NCBI GenBank assembly: GCA_032718475.1
Contig: JAUCBJ010005449.1
Location: forward strand, 1 to 49,687
Direction of reading: 5' to 3'
Length of the DNA: 49,687 nt
Source of the DNA: Nemertoderma westbladi
Taxonomy: Eukaryota > Xenacoelomorpha > Nemertodermatida > Nemertodermatidae
Under the pieces are notes generated by a model. The model ran no database searches and was not told the DNA's origin. It worked only from the letters and a program-made list of their open reading frames with translations. The position numbers were made by a program, and so were the translations under genes. The stretch's first letter is position 1. Every line of letters begins with the position of its first letter. Positions 20,531 through 29,650 of the stretch are shown piece after piece.

Positions 20531-21120
20531 GTGTCAAATGTCAAATGTGTCAATTCTTGATTCCTTGAGATAATTCAAAATAAGATTTTTTGAGGATTTT
20601 TCCATATCGCATCAAGGCGGTAGTGTAGACTTGTGCCGGACTTCACATTTTCTGCGATATCTCAAGAACTATTCGCTCTATGTTTGTTTTGAAGGTGTCT
20701 ACCCCCACTAAATCGGCCATTGCGGTTCTAATGAGCTTACTATTAATGCAGTAGGAGAACTCAAAGTTGGCCATCGCGAAAATTTAGAAATATCATCACT
20801 TTGTGCTAAATGGTCGGTTCTGTCCATGTGCCTGTGGCACTAGTTACCTTGATCCAAAAATTCTTTCTTCAAGATTCTTCCAAATCGATTCTTCCAAAAG
20901 TTCTTTCTTGAGTCATTGATCTTTCATTAATGTGTTATATTGCTATAAATTTCATTATGGCGCATCGCGATGGCTCAAAATTTCAACCCTCTTGGGATCC
21001 ATGAAGATTTCGACGAAATTTAATGAAATTTTTTTTTGCCTTATTTTTTTACCATTTGGCAACTTTTGTGCACCGGTAGAACAATGAAATCGAAAAAAAG
21101 TAAAAAACGCACCACCCTAA
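20516..21120. other. Unannotated region with GTGTCAAAT short repeats
   Basis: TGTGTCAAATGTGTCAAATGTCAAATG at about 20519-20553 forms a small tandem array at the LINE breakpoint. The remaining ~560 bp contains no ORF or known repeat. Confidence 0.45.
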
Positions 21121-23040
21121 TGTACAGTCTATGGTGACAGACCAAACTCACGAGGAAACAATCCCCACGCAGCGAATCCTAACTATCGCTAACGGACCTA
21201 AATACTGTAAACTTGCCGCGGTGTGATTTATATGGTTTATATACGAGCTAGTGGATTAAAGTGAGACTATCGTAACAATACTGACCGTACTAATCAGTCA
21301 AAAGGGGGTAGTACCTAAAGTAACGATACTGCTGCTCAGGCAAAACAACAGTCTAAAGGGGTCGTGCCTAAAGTAATAATACTTTCTCTCAGATAAAACA
21401 GTCTAATAAGTAAATACTCCTCTTTGCCATAAACTAAATATCAGATCCTAAATTTACAAACTACAAATGGTAAAACTGCAGAATAGATCCTATCTGAAAG
21501 TAACCTAAAGTAAACTATAACTAGTAGAGCTCTAAGGGTACATATGTTTTAGGGCGTGTGTGTGTGTGTGTGTTATGAATAAAACAATTTTGGTGTACTC
21601 CATTGTACTAGGTTTTAGTGAATTTTGACCAAAGCAATACCGGGCGCTAGCTACTAAAATAAGCTAGTTGCGCTCTGTAGGGCTTAATACTTACAAATGA
21701 CATCAAAGCTCTCTCCTTTCTATCCACAACTCAACCGGGCAATTACGGTGTTAGTAACTACACCCGTGATTGGCACAAATACCAAATTCCGGTTGTAAGA
21801 TAAGAAATAGGTGTTAATTGCTACCGTACGTTAGCTGATTTGGTATACAATTTGATTCTAGAATTTTGTTGCCGCGGTGGTTAGCAGCAATACCTATCAG
21901 TACGTGGCAAGGCGCGGTAGGATATTAATAAAACCTCCGTAGGCCAAGCAAGTGCCGGTAGCAGAAATACTCCTTGCCTGATCAAGTAACGCAGGCTCAG
22001 GCAGGGGGGGGGGGTGGTACTAATGTATAAGCTACAAAGTGAACCGGAACCGAACTGTCAGTACTGCACGCCACTAAATTATGGAACGTATGCTGCCTGT
22101 ACCTAAAGTGTACTTGCGTACTGACGAACAGCAATAGTTCACACCTGTAGGGAATACAGGTTAATCCGGGGACTTGTAGTACGGGTTCTGCCTAAATCTA
22201 AGTTATTTGATCCTAAATTTTGCGGCGTCACAGGACGGCGTCACGCTTACCCTGATCTATAGGTCTTACGGCGGGCAAGGGCGTCAAACAAAATCTTACC
22301 TTCCTCTGAATCGGACACTGCAGATGATGGCAACGCATACGCTGCGGATTGCAAAGGTGGAGTATTTCGAAGGGGGGGGGGGGCGAAGGGGGTGCGCGGT
22401 CTAATCTAATGTGGGCGCTAGCGTGTTGTGGACCACTTTCCCTGCGTTGCTGACGGCCTAACGATCTAAGCAGCCATCTCCCAAATGTTTGGCCGTCCCA
22501 ATGGTAGACAAGGTGAAATATACATGTTCAAAGTTTACAGTATATTTACAAAAGAGTTATCAAACAAATTCAAGATATAAGTCATAAGTGATAAGGGTGT
22601 TGTAACTAATGTAAGAAGTAAGGTGATAACCGAGGGCAAACAAGCCCTTATATAGCAAATCTGGGACATAGAATCCACTAGAACCTTCCAGAGCATTCCA
22701 TGGTCTCACATTGGAGCAATAAGATGTTCTATGCCCTATGATTGGCCCAACTTATCGATCCACATGTTGTACGCACCTCATTGGCTTATCTTATTAATCA
22801 GAGCGAAAATAAATAGCCCAAAAATGCAAATTTCCCGACTGGGATTCGAACTCGTAACCTATCTGTAATGTAACCAACGCCTTAACCATCTGACCACTGC
22901 GCCAAAATAGAGTCACCTATGGATTATTGTGTACCAATATGAATAGGCATATTACATTACTGTAATTTAAAAATACGTCGGATTTTAGAAAGTTTTTACG
23001 TTACGCTACAAATGCTACTTAATAGTGAAATAATGCATCA
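21121..23040 (-). mobile_element. Candidate 3' LTR of the BEL/Pao element (left 1.9-kb direct repeat)
   Basis: This segment begins TGTACAGTCT and ends ATAATGCATCA. It is ~95% similar, in the same orientation, to 33414-35281. The pair brackets a minus-strand BEL gag-pol, has TG...CA ends, and carries a TATA box (minus strand CTCGTATATAAACC at about 21247-21234) placed for transcription of the minus strand. Evidence against: I see no matching target duplication, no TGG-type primer site and no clear polypurine tract. Poly-G runs (~22002, ~22370) and a GT microsatellite (~21556) lie inside. Confidence 0.55.
22830..22904 (-). repeat. tRNA-like sequence (SINE head or tRNA relic) in left repeat
   Basis: The minus strand reads GGCGCAGTGGTCAGATGG (A-box-like) and then ACGAGTTCGAATCCCGGTC, a near-perfect B box. 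It resembles a class-II-like tRNA or tRNA-derived SINE 5' end. The acceptor stem does not pair well and no CCA end is present, so it is not a functional tRNA gene. The same sequence occurs at 35065-35137. Confidence 0.6.
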
Positions 23041-23640
23041 CCGCTACATGAAAACAGTAAATAAGACTGTTTTCACCAATCGAAATACAAACTATTTAAC
23101 TAAATATTTATTAGGTCTAATAGTGGGGCCTAAAATACAAAATAATCACTGTCTATCTATTGCATACTTAATATTGCAGGTACGGCGTAAATACAATCTA
23201 TCATACATACAAAATACAAATTTACCAATCAACTTTAGTGCATAAAATACAAAAAAGTGGGGTTATCAAAATAAACAAATTAAACAAATTAGAACAAATA
23301 GTTTCAAACCGTTCGATAATCCTTTATATATTGCAAATATATATAATAAAATTTCCAAATTAAATCAGTCCAATATAAACAAACAATGCGCTAATAATTT
23401 CCAAATAAGTCTTAAAGTGTCCTCCTGATGATCTTAAAAGTTCGTCCTACTGATCTGGATATCTTCTCCTGAGCACTGATTGCTAACGGTAGGCTCGCAA
23501 GCCTTCCTTCTCTACCTCGCTCCTCCAAACCCAACATCCAAATATATAAATATCCAAAATATATAAACATCCAAATATACAAATATCCAAATATCCATGC
23601 ATCCAACGGTAGGCTTGCAAGCCTTCCTTCCTACACCTTG
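23041..23640. other. BEL 3' non-coding region with AAATATCC repeats
   Basis: AT-rich, with no ORF of note. Short imperfect repeats of AAATATCC/AAATATAT lie at about 23530-23600. Two copies of the dispersed palindrome GGTAGGCTYGCAAGCCTTCC border them (23488-23507 and 23608-23627). Confidence 0.5.
23488..23507. repeat. 20-bp dispersed palindrome, copy 1
   Basis: GGTAGGCTCGCAAGCCTTCC can fold as a near-perfect hairpin around AGGCTYGCRAGCCT. Six further copies lie at 23608-23627, 25382-25401 (centre changed to CCCACGGG), 28507-28526, 28635-28654, 30454-30473 and 31608-31627, all within this BEL element. Confidence 0.85.
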
Positions 23641-23699
23641 CTCTCCTAATCCTTTGTTGAATGGGCTCGTCCCCGCCCTCTAAGACGATTGGGTGGTGG

Positions 23700-24615
23700 T
23701 CACAATCGAACTGGGCTCGGACTTCGGCGTCGAGCTGTCGGTGGTTCTAAAACGCTAGGAAAGGGAACAACGGGAGTCTCGCACATCCGTCGGGCGCTCA
23801 ATCCTCGTCCGATTCCAATCATTCGTTTTGTAGTGTCGGACCGAGTCTCTATAATGTTAGGAGGGAGTCTAAGGGGTGGGACCCTTCCGTCCGCTGACAC
23901 CTCGCTCTCCGACGTCGTCTGAATCCTCATAGGTTCTGGTAAAGCATATCCTGTCCCTCCGCGTGGTTCTCTAGGAAGGGAAACCGTGCCTCGAGTCATC
24001 CGGATTTGCGACTTCGATGTCGTCCTCTCGGCGACATTTACTACCTTCTTTATCTCCTGTCCGGCCTTCTGGGCTCTAAGTATACTAAGCTGCGGATCTT
24101 CCTGTGGATGACGTGTTCTTTCGGCTAGCGGCATGGCCTTGAAGCCAGTCTCACGCAAAACGTCCGCCTCATCTATAATACACGAGGTTACGCGTTTGTG
24201 ATAAAATGCGCTCCTGTATGCCCATGCTATCGAATGCCAGGCTCCTCGATTCCGCTGTTCGACTCGCAATTTATCGAACTCTCCAGCGGTAATCTTGTTC
24301 ACCACTGTCTGAAAATTCCATGTGTTCTTATTGTCAGGGTGTCCTTCCTTCGACATAATGAGAGGGTTTACGGCGCAAAATCCCAAATGCGCTCTCATTG
24401 GGAAACGGCGTCGTTGCGTCGACACATGTTCGTCTGCTAGATTCTCCCAATGGTCGAATAGCTGTCGAATAATTTTAACTGACATGCTCATAGGGAACAT
24501 CCCTAAGTTGGCACTCGGATGCCCTATGACCATTAATATTGCAATATGTGCACTGAGCCACGAAACGCCAACAGGTGTAGAAAGTGTGTGAACGTTGATC
24601 CCCACACCAGTTGCA
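23700..24615 (-). pseudogene. ORFX copy 1: double zinc-knuckle protein fused to BEL integrase
   Basis: The minus strand carries Cys/His ligands in the spacing C-X2-C-X5-H-X4-C-X6-C-X2-C-X4-H-X4-C at 24615-24511 (from CNWCGD to HRASEC). The same spacing occurs in ORFX copy 2 (44369-45817). After a one-base frameshift near 24480 the homologous segment continues (IIRQLFDHWENLADEH against LRYIRAWEANADLH). A 190-residue Pro/Ser/Arg-rich tail then ends SPSPVRL at 23700. The N-terminal side is joined to the integrase piece at the dipeptide-repeat NWCNWC. I do not recognise the family; a Gag nucleocapsid-like or nucleic-acid-binding role is inferred from the knuckles. Confidence 0.6.
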
Positions 24616-24619
24616 CCAG

Positions 24620-25392
24620 TTACAAATCATACAGTTCCGTGTTACCGAACTCAATGCCTTGCTAGGCCTAATCAGTACAAACCTCGAGCGTAAGTGTGAT
24701 AGACAGCGTTTCGCGATTATAGGTCCAAAACAGTCTATCCCTGTCTCAGTGAAAGGGGGTGTAAAAGCCTGTAATCTTGCTAACGGTAGTTCACTCATTT
24801 CTTGGTGTCCTATCCTCGCGTGCACCTTCTTACAAATCATACAGTTCCGTGTTACCAAACTCAGTGCCTTGCTAGGCCTAATCAGTACGAACCTCGAGCG
24901 TAAGTGTGATAAACAGTGATGTCTACCTATGTGTTTGAGTCGTACATGTGCGTCCAGTATCACAGCGTGCTGTAACTCACGGTGTTGCGGTATGATGATA
25001 GGATACCTAAAGTCAAGTGCAAAGTCAATGTTTTGGAGTCTGGACTTGTGACAAAGTAAGCCCCTATAGATTACCGGACTCCAACTCAAAATCGGTGAAG
25101 ACTTGATCTGTTTACCCTGATTGATCGCTGTGATCTCTCGTGCGAAATATCGCAATTGATAATGACGAATAATATCAACTTCACAAAGACCAACTTCCTC
25201 TAAGGTAAGTCTTCTAGGAAAGTCGCGTTTGCCTCTGGCATATTGTCTCAAACGTTTGAGCCATGCTAACTTGCGGCACGCATCAGTCCACAATCTAGTT
25301 AGGTTTACTATCCTGTCAACGTAAGTGTTGGTGACGTCATCAGGTAAGGTATAGTCAAAGTGTGGATACTTGTTCAGACTTGGTAGGCCCAC
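24620..25392 (-). pseudogene. BEL/Pao integrase N-terminal region, truncated with internal duplication
   Basis: Residues run from MGLPSLNKYPHFD (BEL linker) through LTLEEVGLCEVDIIRHYQ and IIIPQHRELQHAVILDAH to the HHCC zinc domain and RIGHQEMSELPLARLQ, then PFTETGIDCFGPI, the first catalytic Asp region. The rest of the integrase core is missing. Instead the segment CLSHLRSRFVLIRPSKALS..TRNCMIC is repeated (DNA 24620-24706 and 24830-24916) and the frame runs into ORFX zinc knuckles. It is catalytically dead. A palindrome copy (25382-25401) overlaps its start. Confidence 0.85.
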
Positions 25393-25699
25393 GGGCCTTC
25401 CGGTGAGTGTCTCCCTTTATGCAATAGGTTTGTCTGAGTCCTCAAGTATTTTAACCTCCACAGTCTTACCTTTACCGTCCGCACCCAGTGAATTGACTGG
25501 CAGTAACGGTTTCAACTCTACAGTACTAGTGTGTTCCTGTGAGCTCGTAAGGTTCCTAACCTTAGTCCCACGTTTACCTGTAGATGGTAAATCAAGTATT
25601 TTCCTTGAGCGGAGTGTGATTGCTGTGGCCTCACCTTTGTTGTCCAAGGAAGTCGAATTCGGTAAGTTGTTAATACCTAATGAGTGTGTACTAGTCCGC

Positions 25700-26165
25700 T
25701 CCAATGGGTTCATTTTGGCTTTATAGCAACACGTCGTTTCTTTCCGCTGGGTCGTCTAATGGAAAGTCTAGTAGACAGTCTGGTGAGGCGTCCGGTGAAC
25801 AGTCTGGTGACACATAGCTCGGGAATTCCGGCAAAATGTCCTGTCATTGGTCCCAAAGAAAGTCTGGCGTAGCTTCTGTCAGAATGTCTGGTCCAAAGTC
25901 TAGTGGACAGTCTGTCGAGATGTCTGGTTTAAAGTCTGGCGAGACGTCTGGTAGACACTCTGTCGAAAGTTCCATAAAACAATCTGGCAAATAATTTGGA
26001 GAGCAATCTGGTGTCGCTTCTGGCGAATAATCTGGCAAGACATCTGGTGAACAATCCGGCGAAACGTCTGGTGAAATCTCCCGCGGAACTTCCGGTGAAA
26101 GATTCGTACGAACGTCTGGTCGAGAGTCTGGTGAGACGTCTGGTGTGATGTCAGGTCTAACATCC
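25700..26165 (-). repeat. 12-bp coding repeat, (P-D-x-S/T)n acidic linker in BEL pol
   Basis: On the minus strand roughly 30 degenerate copies of a 12-bp unit encode tetrapeptides such as RPDITPDVSPDSRPDV and PDYSPEATPDCSP. The frame connects in the 5' direction to the RNase H end (NPDDIASWGM) and in the 3' direction to the integrase, so the repeat expanded within the RH-IN linker of the polyprotein. An in-frame TGA after GPDALQ and another stop after DFLWDQ show decay. Confidence 0.75.
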
Positions 26166-26359
26166 AGGTCATCAGATTTCGTCCGTCCTTGTTTCCTCTT
26201 GACCTTGGCGTTGGCTTTCGCTTTGGACTTGACAACAGTGTTGATTTTTATCTCGGCACCCTCCGGTATGGTGTTAGTTGTCGCGTCGAATAACGGTGGC
26301 CATTCGTCCGATGGTCATTGTAGGGCATCAGGTCCTCTAAACCAAAAGGATTTATTGTC

Positions 26360-27208
26360 CGGTTTACAAAAGTCAATTGGTAGCATCCCCCATGACGCGA
26401 TGTCATCTGGGTTCAGCTTCCCTGGACAGTGACGCCAATCTTGTTTGAGCGACCGGTCTAATATTTCAGCCCGTCTGTTGGCTACGAAAGTCTTGAACTC
26501 AAATGCTTAGTTGTTTATGTACCAAAGTACCAACGTCGCATCCGTCCAATATGTGACCTTCAAGTTAGCCTCCAGCTCGCGTTGAACTAGACTGACAATA
26601 TCGGTGGATATCGTCCCGGCTTGCAGCTCCCCACGAGGTACAGTCATATACTTCAATGGCATTGTTCTAGCTCTTGAAGTAACGAGAGACACTTCGTAGC
26701 TGTCCGATGTCACTTGTCGTCTAAGGTATAAAGTAACCCCCAATCCATCCTTGCTAGCGTCACTAAAGCTGTGAAGCTCTAAATCGGCTGGAAAGGTGGT
26801 TTGCAAAGGAAAGTATACCCTCGGTATGGTATAGTCTTGTAGGAACGTCAGTTGGGCTTCCCAGTCCCTCCATCGCTCAGCTAACTTTTCTGGGATGGGA
26901 TCGTCCCATTCCAGTCCGGCTTGCCAAATGCTGCGGAGTATGATCCTAGCATGTAGGATCACTGGACTAATGAAACACAATGGGTCATACAATCGACTCA
27001 TGGTCGATAAGCAAGTTCTCTTAGTGAGAGGTCTAGTCTGGTTGTTGGACCTTACACGTACCCTAAAATTGTCGGTGTTAGGGTCCCAACTAAGTCCTAA
27101 TACCTTGGTCGTCGGCAGAGGTTCTAGGTCTAAGTCTAAGTGGCCTCCGCTGCGATCCGTCGGTTCAAATGAGTTCACCAGTTCGGGTTCGTTGGAAGCG
27201 AACTTCAT
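26360..27208 (-). pseudogene. BEL/Pao RT connection and RNase H
   Basis: Minus-strand order: TTKVLGLSWDPNTDNFRV, LTKRTCLSTMSRLYDPLCF, ILHARIILRSIWQAGLEWDD, then RNase H blocks DLELHSFSDASKDGLGVTLY (first Asp), RGELQAGTISTDI (Glu) and TDATLVLWYINN (Asp), then RRAEILDRSLKQDW and NPDDIASWGM, the conserved BEL end of RNase H. Several stops interrupt it after LWYINN. Confidence 0.9.
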
Positions 27209-27567
27209 TGGTCTGCAAAGGAAAGTATACCCTCGGTATGGTATAGTCTTGTAAGAACGTCAGTTGGGCTTCCCAGTCCCTCCATTGCTCAGCTAACTTT
27301 TCTGGGATGGGGTCGTCCCATTCCAGTCTGGCTTGCCAAATGCTGCCGAGTATGATCCTGGCATGTAGGATCACTGGACTAATGAAACTGTCCGTTGGAC
27401 CTTACACGCACCCTAACGTTATCAGTGTTTGGGTCCCAACTAAGTCCTAATACCTTGGTTGTAGGTAGAGGTTCTAGGTCTAGGTCTAAGTCCAAGTCTC
27501 CTCCACTGCGATCAGTCGGGTCAAATGAGTTTACTAGTTTGGGTTCGTTGGATGCGAACTTCGTGAA
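26797..27567 (-). repeat. Internal tandem duplication of the RT connection region
   Basis: Bases 26797-27208 and 27210-27567 are copies of each other (TTGCAAAGGAAAGTATACCC at each start). The second copy lacks ~85 bp where LTKRTCLSTMSRLYDPL should be. The duplication repeats about 130 residues of pol and breaks the frame at its junction. Confidence 0.85.
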
Positions 27568-28358
27568 GCGAAATCCGCCCTCGGCGAGACAATCTTGGAG
27601 TTGGTGTGCTACAGTCGTAGCACGCTCCAGGGTGTCACAACTCTTGAGGCCGTCATCCACATAGAAGTATCATTCCACTGTCCGAGCTACTTCTGGGTCA
27701 AATTGGTCTCGTCTGTCCAATGCTGTTTGCTTTAAGGTGTACATGGTGCAGTTAGGGCTATCCCTGGCTCCGAAAACTCTTACCTGCATTTGGTAAGTTT
27801 CTGGCGGAAGTTCTAAGTTTCCATCCGGGTACCAAAGAAACCTCAAACTGTCCCTGTCCCGCTCCTAAGCCTTAACCTGGTGAAACATAGCCTCTACATC
27901 ACAGGTGAAAGCCACTTTGCGTTGTCTAAAACGCATTAGGACTCCCATGAGGTAATTATTCATATTCGGCCGTCCATCAGTTCGCTATTCATAGACATCC
28001 CTTGGTAAAGCGTGGTGCAGTCATTGACCACACGCACCTTGCCAGGTTTGTCCGGGTGTCGAACAAAATGATATGGCAGGTAAAATGTTTGATCTGTGGT
28101 TACCTCGGGATTTAACATCCTAATGGCGTATCCCTTTTGGAGATACGTCTGAAGTTGCGCATTGTATTGCATATGGGCCGTCTCATCACGCAACAATCGC
28201 TGCCTTATTGATTTGAGTCGCCTCAAAACAAGCGGATAGTTGTTAACGAGCTTAGGTTGTCCATGGCGCCACCACATGCCAACTTCGTAGTGGCCATTCG
28301 CGGTCTGGCGAATGGTATCTCTCATAATATTTAATGACCGTTTTTCCTGTTCTGACAT
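27379..28358 (-). pseudogene. BEL/Pao reverse transcriptase, palm and fingers
   Basis: Minus-strand motifs: YEVGMWWRHGQPKLVNNYPL, AHMQYNAQLQTYLQKGYA, FYLPYHFVRHPDKPGKVRVV, then RFRQRKVAFTCDVEAMFHQV (first catalytic Asp), DSLRFLWYPDGN, YQMQVRVFGARDSPNC and the catalytic YVDD at about 27647-27660, followed by GLKSCDTLERATTVAHQL. These are diagnostic of BEL/Pao rather than gypsy or copia. At least two stops (near 27870 and 27665) and frame changes (near 27960) make it inactive. Confidence 0.9.
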
Positions 28359-28495
28359 AGCGGTCTCATAAATACTGGGTTCTGCTGAGTCCTGTTCTAA
28401 CCATTTAATGGTCCATTCAGTCAGAAGTCGGTCAAGCGCTGCTTGAACTGCGCCATAGTCCTAGTCTATGTCTTTGTCCGCTGCGGTGGCTAGTG

Positions 28496-29650
28496 TCAAT
28501 GTGTCTGGTAGGCTCGCAAGCCTTCCTGTGTCACTAGTCGGCGTCGAAACGTCGTGAGGCGGTTTGACAAACTTTTGATCTGTCGGTAGGTGGGTGGTGT
28601 CTGGTGGGTGGGGTCAATGACCTTCGGATTTTTCGGTAGGCTCGCAAGCCTTCCAAAACCCTCGTTCATCGAATCATCCACAGCAACAACCCTTTGGTCT
28701 TCAGTAGTCAATACAACCTGTTTCGCTGCAAGTAACTGTAAGTCAGAGGTCCGCGTGGTTGTGTCCAGATCAGTTACATCAGTGTCAGTTACATCAGTGG
28801 TAGCGACACAAGTCTGTCGTAGTGCAGTCTGTACAATTGGACCACAGGAGTGTGAAGTATAATTATCTATCGTAGTAGTCAGCAAACTACACGTACTCAA
28901 AACGTCGTCCTCCTGGTCACTTAACTCTAGTGAACGCACTGGTGCTCTAGTATACCAACCTATGGGAGTTCTACATGTGTAGGGGTTGCCCGCTGTAATG
29001 ACAGATGGGCGTGTCTCCCATACCTGATGTAAGTTAAACTGGTCTGTCCCAATCAACATCGCAATTGAACGATAGTTAACAGGACATTCCGGTATTCCAA
29101 GGTGTTGGAAATACTTACGATCTTCTGGTGATTGCTCTGGCACAGGGCCAAGCAAGTTACTAAAGTCCTTCGTGGCTGCAAAGGTCAAATTTCTTACCAG
29201 AAGTAATGAGGTAATAAGGAAGTAATAAGGAAGAACTTTAGAAGTTTCCGTTGGGGTGGCATAAGTCACGGCTTTCGCGTTCGTCGGAAATGGTTTGGTC
29301 CAATTCGGCGCAGCAATCGCTATTCCTTCTGCCGCTATATTGTGGTCAGTGTAGTTTGATCGAGTCTCAACCACGGCCTCTCGCGAAATCAGTTGATAGA
29401 CGTCGGTGAGTTTTAATAGCCCACCGGCCTCTTCACACTGATACTCAATACATCGCCATTCTCGTCGTAATAGATGATGGAGTCGACCAATTATTCTAAT
29501 TAGAACTGTCGGTGCATTGGCGTACTCGAGTTGTCCGATGGACCATAAAGTCCCTATAGCGTTCTTGATTTCGTCCATGAGTCGTAGAAGATCAATCGGT
29601 TTCGAAATGTTTCCTCCTCTACAGAGGTCTTCAATAATAGATTTAGCCAT
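28496..29650 (-). pseudogene. BEL/Pao Gag-protease linker and protease tail
   Basis: A 384-residue minus-strand frame. The BEL hallmark FNLHQVWETRPSVITAGNPY followed by TCRTPIGWYTRAP lies in residues ~200-240, just after an LIGTDQF block. These follow the aspartic protease in intact elements. The DSG protease catalytic loop and the Gag zinc knuckles are not visible. Two palindrome copies (28507-28526, 28635-28654) lie at the C-terminal end near the RT border and encode EGLRAY- and EGFGRLAS-like residues. Confidence 0.8.

Noticed and set aside
22207-22404. Small plus-strand gene in the 1.9-kb repeat (also 34497-34700)
   Set aside because: The reading frame is not conserved past the indels between the two repeat copies, and it runs through a poly-G tract.
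22830-22904. Functional tRNA gene
   Set aside because: Only A- and B-box-like parts are convincing. The acceptor and anticodon stems do not pair properly, and the copy at 35065 differs in stem positions without compensation.
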